Positions 7,732-16,617 of a DNA stretch of 64,000 nucleotides are shown in pieces. Below the pieces are notes generated by a model. That model did no database searches, was not told where the DNA came from, and saw only the letters and a list, made by a program, of their open reading frames with translations. Source of the DNA: JAHEME01 sp034435035 (GTDB taxonomy: Bacteria; Chloroflexota; Anaerolineae; Aggregatilineales; UBA3940); the NCBI GenBank assembly GCA_034435035.1, contig DAOTXW010000016.1, forward strand, positions 124,001-188,000. Direction: 5' to 3'. Numbering within the stretch: the first letter of the stretch is position 1; every line of letters starts with the position of its first letter. The position numbers and the translations under genes are program-made.

Positions 7732-8523
7732 GTGGACCTCTTTCTGAAGAACCGGGTGGCGCTGGTCACCGCTGCCAGTCAGGGCCTGGGATATGCGACC
7801 GCGATGCAGCTGGCCCGCGAGGGCTCCACGGTGGTGATCTGCTCACGCAGCGATGGCGCGATCCACGCCGCCGCCGATGCGATTACCGCGGAGACCGGTG
7901 AGCCGGTGACAGGCATCGTCGCCGATGTGACCCGCGCACAGGACATCCGCCGCCTGATCGATCGGACAGTCGATGAGCACGGCGGGCTGGATATCCTGGT
8001 TACCAATGCGGGGGGGCCGCCGGGGGCGGCCTTCGAGGAGCTGGATGATTCCGCCTGGATGCAGGCGGTCGATCTCACCCTGATGAGCGCGGTGCGGCTG
8101 ATTCGCGCGGCGCTGCCCCATCTACGCCAGTCCACTGCGCCCGCCGTGCTGACCATCACCTCCATAGCCGCCAAGCAGCCCATTCCCAATCTGGTGCTCT
8201 CCAACAGCCTTCGGCTGGCGGTGATCGGGCTCACCAAGACGCTGGCGCTTGAACTGGGCAAGGACGGCATCCGCTTCAACAGCATCCTGCCCGGCTGGAC
8301 GGAGACCGAGCGAGTGACCGATCTGATGCAGGATCGGGCCGCCCGCAATGGGACGACCATCGAAGAAGAGCTGGCCAAGCAGGCGGCCGGGAGTCCTCTG
8401 GGCCGCATGGCCACACCGCAGGAGTTTGCCAATGTGGCAGCCTTCCTCTGCTCGCCCCGGGCGTCTTACCTGACTGGCCTCATGCTGGCAGTCGATGGGG
8501 GAACGTACAAAGGTACTATGTAA
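7732..8523 (+). CDS. SDR-family oxidoreductase lacking the catalytic Tyr and Lys
   Basis: 263 residues, GTG start after AAGGAGA. FabG-like Rossmann protein with cofactor motif TAASQGLG, TNAGGPP and the closing LTGLMLAVDGG. The active-site Ser is present (TITSIAAKQP), but where YxxxK is expected the sequence reads SNSLR, so both Tyr and Lys are replaced. A branch of FabG-like proteins with 'SN(S/T)LR' at this place exists across bacteria, so this is probably a stable variant and not a sequencing error. Its chemistry may use another acid, or it may be a binding protein. Fatty-acid or polyketide reduction should not be assumed. Confidence 0.85.
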   Translation: MDLFLKNRVALVTAASQGLGYATAMQLAREGSTVVICSRSDGAIHAAADAITAETGEPVTGIVADVTRAQDIRRLIDRTVDEHGGLDILVTNAGGPPGAAFEELDDSAWMQAVDLTLMSAVRLIRAALPHLRQSTAPAVLTITSIAAKQPIPNLVLSNSLRLAVIGLTKTLALELGKDGIRFNSILPGWTETERVTDLMQDRAARNGTTIEEELAKQAAGSPLGRMATPQEFANVAAFLCSPRASYLTGLMLAVDGGTYKGTM

Positions 8524-8601
8524 ATCGGCGGCTTAGCTCTGCAAATATGCTACAATAACCCCATGATCCTCGGGCGCGCAGCGCCGAATGGCCCGAGCGT
8601 C

Positions 8602-8676
8602 TATAATACTCCCGACGGGTCAATCGGGTCCCGTAGATCTGCCCGTCCACGGGCAGCCGTGATGCCGCGGCGGAGA
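8602..8676 (+). promoter_or_regulatory. Candidate promoter and structured leader of the CHASE4 kinase gene
   Basis: TATAAT at 8602-8607 has no good -35 partner. Downstream the leader holds two small hairpins: ACGGG/CCCGT around 8615-8634 and a 7-bp CTGCCCG-TCCA-CGGGCAG stem at 8639-8656. No known riboswitch motif was recognised. Confidence 0.35.
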
Positions 8677-8693
8677 CCGATCAAGGCAACTGC

Positions 8694-11600
8694 ATGGCTC
8701 CACTGTCGGAACCAGGGGAACCGACGACATCACTCCGAACACCCTTCCTGCGCCTGAGCATGACGGCGGTGCTGGTGATGATCGCTGTGCTCACGGCAGG
8801 CATGCGGGCTATTGTGCTGGAAAACTATACCCGCCTCGAACGTGACAGCGTAGAGCGGGACCTGCAGCAGGCCACTCTGCTGCTTGAGCAATGGGGCACG
8901 GCGCTGAGCGCAATCAGCCGTGACTGGGCCGAGTGGGATGATACCTCTCGGTTTGCTGACAATCTCAACCCGGCTTATATCGCGCAGAACCTTACCCCGC
9001 AGACGTTTGCCAGCCTTAACACCAATCTCTTCTTAATTGTCGATCCGGAAGGCGAGGTGCGCTGCGCTGTGGCGTTTGACGCCGGGCGCGGTCTCGAGGC
9101 CCCGATCCCCGGCCGGCTGAGCCGCTACCTGACTCCTGGCAGCCCACTGGTGCATCATGCCAGCCTGAACAGCAGCGCCTTCGGCCTGATCCGGACCACG
9201 GATGGCCTGATGCTGGCCGCATCTCGACCGATCAGCAGCAGCGATGCGGGTGCGCCGTTGCAGGGGGCTTTAATCTGGGCCTTCTTCCTCGACGAGCAGC
9301 GTGCCGCTGCGCTGGGCGAAATTGTGCAGAGCGCCGTCGCCTTCTATCCGCTGGAAGATCTCCCGGCCCGCTTAGAAGAAACTGCCGGGCGGTTGACGGC
9401 TGCACCGCAGGAGCCTCTGGTCGAGCCGATCGACGGCAGGACGGTGGCGGGCTACAGCCTGCTGCGTGATGTTCTCGGTGAGCCGGTCGCGGTGCTGGAG
9501 GTCTCCAGCCCGCGCCCGATCTACATGCAGGGGCGGTCCATCGTCCTGCTGGTGGTCGGGGCTGCGGCGCTGGCCGCGTTGATGATCGTCGCTCTGGCTG
9601 TGATTGAGATCGAACGGGGGGTGCTGGCGCCGCTGGCCCGGCTCAAGGAAAACCTGCTCCATATCCGCGAGGCTTCCGGCCGTGTTTCGGTGCATGGCAG
9701 ATATGAGCTGGCGCAGCTTGCCAGTGCCGTGAACAACATGCTGGCGGCGCTGGAGGGATCCCATGCCAGCATTCGCGAAAGCGAGGAGCGCTATCGCCGC
9801 CTGGTCGAACTGGCGCCGCTGGCGATTGCCGTCAACCTCGAGGGGCGTGTGGCATACATCAATCCGGCTGGCGCAAGGATGTTGTGCGTCGGCAGCCCCG
9901 ATGAGGTGATTGGTCGCTCTGTGCTCGACTTTGTGCCCCCGGACGAACGCCAGCAGACGATCGAGCTGATGGAGCACAGCACGGAAGGCGCCGGGGAGGT
10001 GTCCCACCATCAGCAGGTGCTTCGGCTGGACGGCGTCAGCATCGATGTGGAACTGCTGTGGATGCCGATCACGTTTCAGAACAAGCCCGCCACCTTGCTG
10101 CTCGCCCGCGATGTGACCGAGACACATCAGGCCGAGCAGGCGCTGGCAGAAGCCAATCAGCGTCTGCAGGCTACCGTCAACGCTCTGCCCGATCTGCTGT
10201 TTGTGCTGGATGCTGAGGGGCGTATTCGGTCGTTCCATACACCCGACCCCTACGATCTGTTTGCGCCGCCGGATCGATTCCTCGGTCAGCGCGTGGTTGA
10301 CATTATGCCGCCCGATACCGCTGCCACGATTGAGCAGGCGCTGGATGAGGCCGCACGGGCGGGACACGTGTCTGGTGTCCGCTACCAGCTGGATACTCCC
10401 CGCGGCACACGCTGGTATGAGCTGTCGATCTCCTCAGCGGGCACCAGCCGGCTCCCGGACTTTGCGATGGTCGCACTGGTACGGGACGTGACTCCGCAGG
10501 TGCTCGCCGCCCGATCGCTGCGCGACCGCGAGGAACAATTCCGGTCGATTTTTGAGGGGGCAGCTATCGGGATGGCCCTGGTGGATCGGCGGGGGCGCTT
10601 CCTGGAGACCAATACCGTCTTCACAGAGCTGCTGAGCTACCAGGCTCCGGACCTGCGCGGCCGGGTGTTCACAGAACTGTGCCATCCGGACGATTACGCC
10701 GCGGCAGAGGCGCAGTGGCAGGAGCTGCTGACGGGCCACTCCGACCGTTACGATAGCGAGCTGCGATGTCTTAAGCAGGGCGGCGACGCGGTCTGGGTGC
10801 GGATGCGTGTCTCGCGCTTTGCCGGCAGCGACCCGAATGAGCCGCTCGCCATCGTGATGGTTGAAGACATCACTGAGCGCCGCCGCGTGGCGGAGGCAGA
10901 GCGTGAGCAGCGGGCGCTGGCGGATGCGCTGCGCCGCAGCGCGGCAGCGCTTAACAGCACCCTCGACCTTGATGAGGTGCTGCGCCGTCTGCTGGACAGC
11001 CTCGCGGCAGTGGTGCCGTACCAGGTGGCCGAAATCCTGCTGGTTGAGCACGGCATAGCGCGAGTAGCTCACTGGGCAGGCTCTGTTGACGCCTATCGGG
11101 CTGGCCAGGATGTCGTCTTCGCTGTAGACGAGACGCGGAATCTCCGCGAAATGGCCCGCAAGCGCCGGCCGCTTTTGATCCCCGACGTGCGGCGGTACCG
11201 GGGCTGGGCGAAGGTCCCGGCTGTATCCTGGATTCGCGCTCATGTTGGCGCGCCGATCTGCTTTGAGAATGAAGTACTCGGCTTCTTGAGCATCGCCAGT
11301 GATACCCCCGGCTTCTACACCCAGGAACACGCTGAGCGGCTTGGAGCTTTCGCCGAGCAGGCTGCGCTGGCGATCCGGAATGCCCGCCTCTACCGTGAGA
11401 TGGCCGGTCACCTCGCGGAGCTGGCGGAACGCAACAGCGAGCTGGATGCTTTCAGCCACACGGTGGCGCACGATCTCAAGTCTCCTCTCCAGATTGTGGT
11501 GGGCTTTGCGGATCTGCTGGCAACCGACTATCGGCACGAGATGAGCGATGAGGTTGCCGGTTACCTTCGCCACATCGAGACCTATGCGGTGAAGATGAGC

Positions 11601-12107
11601 CAGATGATCGAGAGTCTCCTCCTGCTCTCAAGGATGCGCACCAGCGATCAACCCGTGCGGCCCGTGGAGGTTGCCCCGGTGCTGGCTGCTGCTCTGGACC
11701 GCTTTACCGATCAGATCCAGCAGCTGAACCTGACCGTGGAAGTGCCCACCCTCCTGCCTCCTGTGCTGGGTTATGAGCCGTGGCTCGAAGAGGTTTTTGC
11801 CAATCTGATCGAGAATGCCATCAAATACATAGGCAGGGATAACCCGAACCCCCGCATTATCATCAATGCGGATCTGCAGGAGAGCTTTGTCCGTTATGAG
11901 GTCCGGGACAATGGGATAGGAATCAGTCAGGATGCCCAGGCGCACATCTTCGATCTTGGCGTCCGCTTCCACGCAGGGGTTGCTGCCGGCTCAGGGCTGG
12001 GGCTGTCGATCGTCCGCCGCATCATCACCCGCCTTGGTGGCGAGGTGGGCGTGATCAGCGCCATCGGAGAGGGCAGCACTTTCTGGTTCACGCTCCCCTC
12101 CCCCTGA
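8694..12107 (+). CDS. CHASE4-HAMP-PAS(3)-GAF hybrid-input sensor histidine kinase
   Basis: 1137 residues. Membrane sensor: TM1 around residues 20-42, a CHASE4-like extracytoplasmic domain (~45-270, with the WAEWDD signature), TM2 at ~282-304 (IVLLVVGAAALAALMIVALAVI), HAMP (~305-360), three PAS units (~362-480, ~485-600, ~615-735), GAF (~755-905), HisKA with phospho-acceptor His in FSHTVAHDLKSP (~residue 927) and HATPase_c with N-box NLIENAIKYI, VRDNGIGI and GSGLGLSIV. No receiver domain and no adjacent response regulator. The kinase core is closely similar to the next gene, which points to tandem duplication. The signal is unknown; CHASE4 domains bind small extracellular ligands. Confidence 0.92.
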   Translation: MAPLSEPGEPTTSLRTPFLRLSMTAVLVMIAVLTAGMRAIVLENYTRLERDSVERDLQQATLLLEQWGTALSAISRDWAEWDDTSRFADNLNPAYIAQNLTPQTFASLNTNLFLIVDPEGEVRCAVAFDAGRGLEAPIPGRLSRYLTPGSPLVHHASLNSSAFGLIRTTDGLMLAASRPISSSDAGAPLQGALIWAFFLDEQRAAALGEIVQSAVAFYPLEDLPARLEETAGRLTAAPQEPLVEPIDGRTVAGYSLLRDVLGEPVAVLEVSSPRPIYMQGRSIVLLVVGAAALAALMIVALAVIEIERGVLAPLARLKENLLHIREASGRVSVHGRYELAQLASAVNNMLAALEGSHASIRESEERYRRLVELAPLAIAVNLEGRVAYINPAGARMLCVGSPDEVIGRSVLDFVPPDERQQTIELMEHSTEGAGEVSHHQQVLRLDGVSIDVELLWMPITFQNKPATLLLARDVTETHQAEQALAEANQRLQATVNALPDLLFVLDAEGRIRSFHTPDPYDLFAPPDRFLGQRVVDIMPPDTAATIEQALDEAARAGHVSGVRYQLDTPRGTRWYELSISSAGTSRLPDFAMVALVRDVTPQVLAARSLRDREEQFRSIFEGAAIGMALVDRRGRFLETNTVFTELLSYQAPDLRGRVFTELCHPDDYAAAEAQWQELLTGHSDRYDSELRCLKQGGDAVWVRMRVSRFAGSDPNEPLAIVMVEDITERRRVAEAEREQRALADALRRSAAALNSTLDLDEVLRRLLDSLAAVVPYQVAEILLVEHGIARVAHWAGSVDAYRAGQDVVFAVDETRNLREMARKRRPLLIPDVRRYRGWAKVPAVSWIRAHVGAPICFENEVLGFLSIASDTPGFYTQEHAERLGAFAEQAALAIRNARLYREMAGHLAELAERNSELDAFSHTVAHDLKSPLQIVVGFADLLATDYRHEMSDEVAGYLRHIETYAVKMSQMIESLLLLSRMRTSDQPVRPVEVAPVLAAALDRFTDQIQQLNLTVEVPTLLPPVLGYEPWLEEVFANLIENAIKYIGRDNPNPRIIINADLQESFVRYEVRDNGIGISQDAQAHIFDLGVRFHAGVAAGSGLGLSIVRRIITRLGGEVGVISAIGEGSTFWFTLPSP

Positions 12108-12148
12108 TGGAATATCTTCACGGATCCATACCCCGGTTAGTGCCTGAC

Positions 12149-12177
12149 TTCACGACCTCCGCCCGAGATGTTACAAT
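12149..12177 (+). promoter_or_regulatory. Promoter of the second sensor kinase
   Basis: TTCACG (12149-12154), 17-bp spacer, TACAAT (12172-12177). It lies 52 bp before the GTG start, so the second kinase probably has its own transcript. Confidence 0.5.
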
Positions 12178-12228
12178 AGCGCAGCCAGCGACGCTGGCCC
12201 CGGGCCCTCCGCAAGGTGGAAGCAGGTA

Positions 12229-15200
12229 GTGTCAAAGCGGCGCACACCATCCCGCACAGGCCGACATGGCCCAGCAGGCTCGCCGCCGGAACAGGATGCA
12301 CTTCTGTCCGGGCCGGACGGCCTGCTTGAGAGCATACTCGACACGATGGCTGACGGAGTGATGGTGCTTGACGCCTCCGGGACAGTCGTGATGGCTAATC
12401 CAGCCGCCGCCCGGATGCTGGGTATAGCCGATGAGGAACTTCGTGGCTGCAAAGTCTCTGACCTGGCCGTGCGCGCCATCCGCGAGGACAGCAGCCCGTT
12501 CCCCTTTGAAGAGCATCCCGCCCTGGGCACCCTGCGCACCGGCCAGCCACAGGCTGAGGTCCTGATGGGTGTGCCCCAGCCCGATGAGTCACTGAGATGG
12601 CTGCTCATCAATACCTGGCCCCTCTTCCGCTCCGGCCAGCCTCACCCCTATGCGGCTGTCGCGACTTTCACCGATGTCACTGCCCGTAAGCAAAAGGAAG
12701 AGGCTCTGCAGGAAAGCGAGCGCCGCATGCGTTCGCTGTTTGAGAATACTCAGGACGCGATCTTCCTCATCAGCCTGGACGGAGTGCATCTGGCTGCGAA
12801 CCAGCAGGCCGCGGATATGCTCGGTTATTCGGTCGACGAACTGATCGGCCTGAAGACCACTGAAGTCGTAGCTCCCGATGAGCATGCGGACACCATCCAG
12901 GTCCGGGAGGCGCTGCTTGCCAGCGGCAGTGTGCCGCTTTATACGCGCACCTTCCGGCGTCGCAATGGCGAGGAGTTCCCGGTGGAAGTCAATGTCTCAT
13001 TGGTGCGCGATGCCGCTGGCCGCCCGCTGTACGTGCAGAGCATCGCCCGCGACATCACCGCCCGCCGCCGCGCTGAACAGCAGCTGCGGGAAAGTGAAGA
13101 GCGCTATCGCCTGCTGGCTGAGCACGCTACGGATATGATTGCGCGCTATGATCCCGCAGGCGTCTTCCTCTTCGTCTCACCGGCCTGCGAGTCCCTGCTC
13201 GGATACAAATCGGCTGATCTCGTCGGCCGCTCGATCTACGATCTCTTTGATCCCGATCAGGTTGCCGACCTCGTTGAGCAGCATCGCGCTATCCTCGCCA
13301 ACACCGGCACCCATACGATCCGCTACCGGCTGCGCACACGCGCTCAGGGCTACATTTGGGTGGAGTCGACCGCGACCGCTATCCGCGACCCGGATACCGG
13401 CGAGGCGATCGAGATCGTGGCGGCTACGCGTGATATCACAGCGCGCCACCGGGCCGAACAGGCCCTGCGTGAGAGTGAGGAGCGCTACCGCGAGCTGTTC
13501 ACGGAAGCTTCCCTCCGCGCTCAGGAGCTGGCGTTGCTCCAGCGCGTCCAGTCAGCGGTCGCCAGCGAGCTGGACCTGGATGCCCTGCTTCGCACCATTG
13601 TGGAAGCTATCGCTGAGACCTACGGCTACACCCTGGTCAGCCTCTACCTGCTGGACGGCGATGTGCTGCGGCTCCAGCACCAGGTGGGCTACGAGCGGTT
13701 CATCACGGAGATCCCGATCACCATGGGGGTCAGCGGGCGCGCGATTCGCACGGGTCAGGCGCTGCTGATCGAAGATGTGCGCACCGACCCGGCCTTTCTG
13801 GGGGCGGTTGCCAATATCACTTCGGAGGTTGCCGTTCCGCTGTTCGATGAGGGCCGCGTCGTCGGTCTGCTCAATGTCGAGAGTGTTCAGGGGGTCACCC
13901 TCGGCGAGGATGATCTGCGGGTGATGCGCGAGCTGGGGCAGCAGGCCAGCCTCGCCATCAGCCGCGCCCGCGTCTATACAGCCGCCCGGCAGGAGCTGGC
14001 AGAGCGCCGCCGCGCTGAGGAAGCCCTGCGCGAAAGCGAGGAGCGCTTCCGGCAGCTGGCCGAGAATGTGCGTGATGTGTTCTGGCTGGCGGATCCGGCA
14101 ACCGGCCGGCTGCTGTATATCAACCCGGCCTACGAGAAGATCTGGGGTCGCTCCTGCCAGGATCTCTACGATGATCCCCTGTCCTTTTTGCAGGGGGTGC
14201 ATCCTGACGACCGCCAGCGCGTGCGCGAGGGACAGCCTCGCCAGATGGATGGCACCTATGATGAGGAATATCGGGTGGTGCGGCCGGATGGGTCTGTTCG
14301 CTGGGTGCGGGCACGCGCCTTCCCGGTCTACAATGAGCAGGGTCGCCCCTATCGCGTGGTCGGCACGGCCGAAGACATCACTCGCCAGAAGCAGGTCGCC
14401 GATGCGCTCGCGGAGAGCGAGCGGCGCTACCGTGAGCTGGTGGAAGGTGCCAGTGACATTGTCTTCGCCGTCGATCTGCGCGGCCGTTTCACCTATGTCA
14501 ACCCGGCTGGCCTGCGCCTGACCGGCTATCAGATCGATGAAGTGCTCGGTCGGCACTTTACCGATCTGATTGCGCCGGAATGGCGCGTGTCTGTGAGTGA
14601 CTTCTATCGGGCGCAGCTGCGCCGCCGCGTCCCGGAGACCCGGACCGAGATCCCCATCCTGACTCGCGGCGGCGAAGAATGCTGGCTCGAGCAGACGGTC
14701 ACTCTCATCACTGAGGAGGGGCGCCCGGTCGGCGTGCAGAGCATCGCCCGTGATGTCAGCGAGCGCCGCCGCGCTGAACAGGCCGAGCAGGAGCAGCGGC
14801 ATCTGGCCGAGGTGCTGCGCGACAGCATCGCCGCCCTGAGCCGCAGCCTTGACCTTGATATCGTGCTGGAGCGCATCCTGACGAATCTGCGCCGTGTCGT
14901 GCAGGCCGAGCTGACAAACATCGTGTTAATCGATTCGGCGTCGGGCAAGGGCCACATCGCGCGGCAGCGCGGCTATGCCGAACTGGGGCTTCTGGGCGCT
15001 ATCCCGCCGGGCCCTGTGGCCATCGGCGAATTGGAGATATTCGCTGAGATGTTCCGTACCGGCCAGCCCATTGTGGTGCCTGATCGCACTATTGACCCTC
15101 GCTGGCGGCTCCCAGATCCGGTCGGCCTGCGCGCTTATGTCGGAGTGCCTATCCGGAGTGAAGGCCGTGTGATCGGCTTTTTGAACCTGGACAGCCTGGA

Positions 15201-15999
15201 GCCAGGGGCCTTCTCCGAACGCGACGCGGAGCGCCTGCTGGTCTTTGCCGATCAGGCTGCCATCGCCATCCGCAATGCGCAGCTGTACGAGGCTGCCGAG
15301 CGTAATCTGCGCGAGTTGACCGAGCGCAACAATGAGCTGGATGCCTTCAGTTATACGGTGGCTCATGACCTGCGAGCGCCTCTGGGGATCATAGTGGGGT
15401 ATCTGCACCTGCTGATGGAAATGGACCTTCCGCCGGATGTCCGGTCGATCGTTCAGACGCTTGAGGACCGGGCCGCTCATATGGCCGAAATCATTGGGGC
15501 CCTGCTGCAGCTGGCCGAGATCCGCCATACGTCTGAGGTCATCGCCGCGACTCAGATGCGCCCACTGGTTGAGCAGGCCATCGCGCGCGCTGAGGATATC
15601 ATCACTGACCGCGGGGTGTCCGTCTCGATTGAGGGCGACCTGCCGCCTGCTATGGGCTACTCTCCCTGGCTTGAAGAAGTCTTTGCCAATCTGATCAGCA
15701 ACGCAGTCAAGTACATTGGCAAGGACAATCCGGACCCCCGGGTGGTCGTGCGCGGCACCCAGCATGGCGCTGTAGTGCGCTATGAGGTGCAGGACAACGG
15801 CCTGGGCATCAAGCCTGAGGATCAGTCCCACTTGTTTGAGATGTTCACTCGCTTCCATCGCCACGAGGGTTCCGGCAGCGGGCTGGGGCTGCCGATTGTC
15901 AGACGCATCATCACGCGGCTGCACGGCGAGCTGGGGGTTCAGAGCACACCCGGAGAAGGCACCGTCTTCTGGTTCACACTGCCGGCGGTGGAGAGTTAG
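12229..15999 (+). CDS. Soluble multi-PAS/GAF sensor histidine kinase
   Basis: 1256 residues, GTG start after GGAAGCAGG. No membrane segments, so it is a cytosolic sensor. Order: PAS1 (~25-150), PAS2 (~160-285), PAS3 (~287-415), GAF1 (~430-590), PAS4 (~600-720), PAS5 (~725-850), GAF2 (~865-1025), HisKA with His in FSYTVAHDLRAP (~1047) and HATPase_c (NLISNAVKYI, VQDNGLGI, GSGLGLPIV). PAS units are joined by repeated 'RRRAEQ.LRESEERYR' linker helices, a sign of internal duplication. Five PAS and two GAF inputs suggest integration of several redox, ligand or light-type signals. No partner regulator is nearby. Confidence 0.92.
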   Translation: MSKRRTPSRTGRHGPAGSPPEQDALLSGPDGLLESILDTMADGVMVLDASGTVVMANPAAARMLGIADEELRGCKVSDLAVRAIREDSSPFPFEEHPALGTLRTGQPQAEVLMGVPQPDESLRWLLINTWPLFRSGQPHPYAAVATFTDVTARKQKEEALQESERRMRSLFENTQDAIFLISLDGVHLAANQQAADMLGYSVDELIGLKTTEVVAPDEHADTIQVREALLASGSVPLYTRTFRRRNGEEFPVEVNVSLVRDAAGRPLYVQSIARDITARRRAEQQLRESEERYRLLAEHATDMIARYDPAGVFLFVSPACESLLGYKSADLVGRSIYDLFDPDQVADLVEQHRAILANTGTHTIRYRLRTRAQGYIWVESTATAIRDPDTGEAIEIVAATRDITARHRAEQALRESEERYRELFTEASLRAQELALLQRVQSAVASELDLDALLRTIVEAIAETYGYTLVSLYLLDGDVLRLQHQVGYERFITEIPITMGVSGRAIRTGQALLIEDVRTDPAFLGAVANITSEVAVPLFDEGRVVGLLNVESVQGVTLGEDDLRVMRELGQQASLAISRARVYTAARQELAERRRAEEALRESEERFRQLAENVRDVFWLADPATGRLLYINPAYEKIWGRSCQDLYDDPLSFLQGVHPDDRQRVREGQPRQMDGTYDEEYRVVRPDGSVRWVRARAFPVYNEQGRPYRVVGTAEDITRQKQVADALAESERRYRELVEGASDIVFAVDLRGRFTYVNPAGLRLTGYQIDEVLGRHFTDLIAPEWRVSVSDFYRAQLRRRVPETRTEIPILTRGGEECWLEQTVTLITEEGRPVGVQSIARDVSERRRAEQAEQEQRHLAEVLRDSIAALSRSLDLDIVLERILTNLRRVVQAELTNIVLIDSASGKGHIARQRGYAELGLLGAIPPGPVAIGELEIFAEMFRTGQPIVVPDRTIDPRWRLPDPVGLRAYVGVPIRSEGRVIGFLNLDSLEPGAFSERDAERLLVFADQAAIAIRNAQLYEAAERNLRELTERNNELDAFSYTVAHDLRAPLGIIVGYLHLLMEMDLPPDVRSIVQTLEDRAAHMAEIIGALLQLAEIRHTSEVIAATQMRPLVEQAIARAEDIITDRGVSVSIEGDLPPAMGYSPWLEEVFANLISNAVKYIGKDNPDPRVVVRGTQHGAVVRYEVQDNGLGIKPEDQSHLFEMFTRFHRHEGSGSGLGLPIVRRIITRLHGELGVQSTPGEGTVFWFTLPAVES

Positions 16000-16610
16000 T
16001 CTCCCCAGATCATCTCCAGCCGCCCCGACGAGACTTCGCGCAGCGCTGCGCTGAAGGCAGCGCAGTCATCCATCGCGAAGATCATCTCCAGTGTCACCTC
16101 TCCTCCAAACGACTCCCTCACGATCTGCCCGCCGTGCGCGGCAGCGATCTGCCTGACCCGCTCATAGAGGGGATAGGGCACAGCGATCATGCCGTGCCGG
16201 GTAGCGACGCGTTCCGTCAGGGGTAGGGCGGCCAGAGCGGCCTGTGCGGCCTCGGTATAAGCGCGCACCAGCCCCCCCGTCCCGAGCTTTGTCCCCCCGA
16301 AGTACCGGGTGATCACCAGCACCACATCCCCTATGTCTGCGCCGCGCAGCACCGCCAGGGCCGGGCGCCCGGCTGTGCCCGGCGGTTCTCCATCATCGCT
16401 CATTCCCTCGGTCACGGAAGCCCCGTAGCCCGCCCGGAAGGCGTATACGTTGTGGTGTGCATCGGCGAATTTCCCCCGTATGCCTTCGATGAATGTCCGC
16501 GCATCGCTGGCCGTCCGGGCCTCGCCGATGGTGGCGATGAAGCGCGAGTTCGCCACACGGGTCTCCACCTGGGTGGTGTGGGCCGGGATCGGGTAGCGCG
16601 GCGGCGTCAT
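15996..16610 (-). CDS. YigZ/IMPACT-family protein
   Basis: 204 residues. The N-terminal UPF0029/Impact domain is clear: SRFIATIGEA, then DAHHNVYAFR, SDDGEPPGTAGRPAL and VVLVITRYFGGTKLGTGGLVRAYTEA. The C-terminal ~65 residues match the DUF1949 ferredoxin-like domain. Eukaryotic IMPACT proteins affect translational control, while bacterial YigZ function is poorly defined. It converges on the sensor kinase, and their stop codons overlap by 4 bp. Confidence 0.93.
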   Translation of the reverse strand: MTPPRYPIPAHTTQVETRVANSRFIATIGEARTASDARTFIEGIRGKFADAHHNVYAFRAGYGASVTEGMSDDGEPPGTAGRPALAVLRGADIGDVVLVITRYFGGTKLGTGGLVRAYTEAAQAALAALPLTERVATRHGMIAVPYPLYERVRQIAAAHGGQIVRESFGGEVTLEMIFAMDDCAAFSAALREVSSGRLEMIWGD

Positions 16611-16617
16611 GGCGGGA

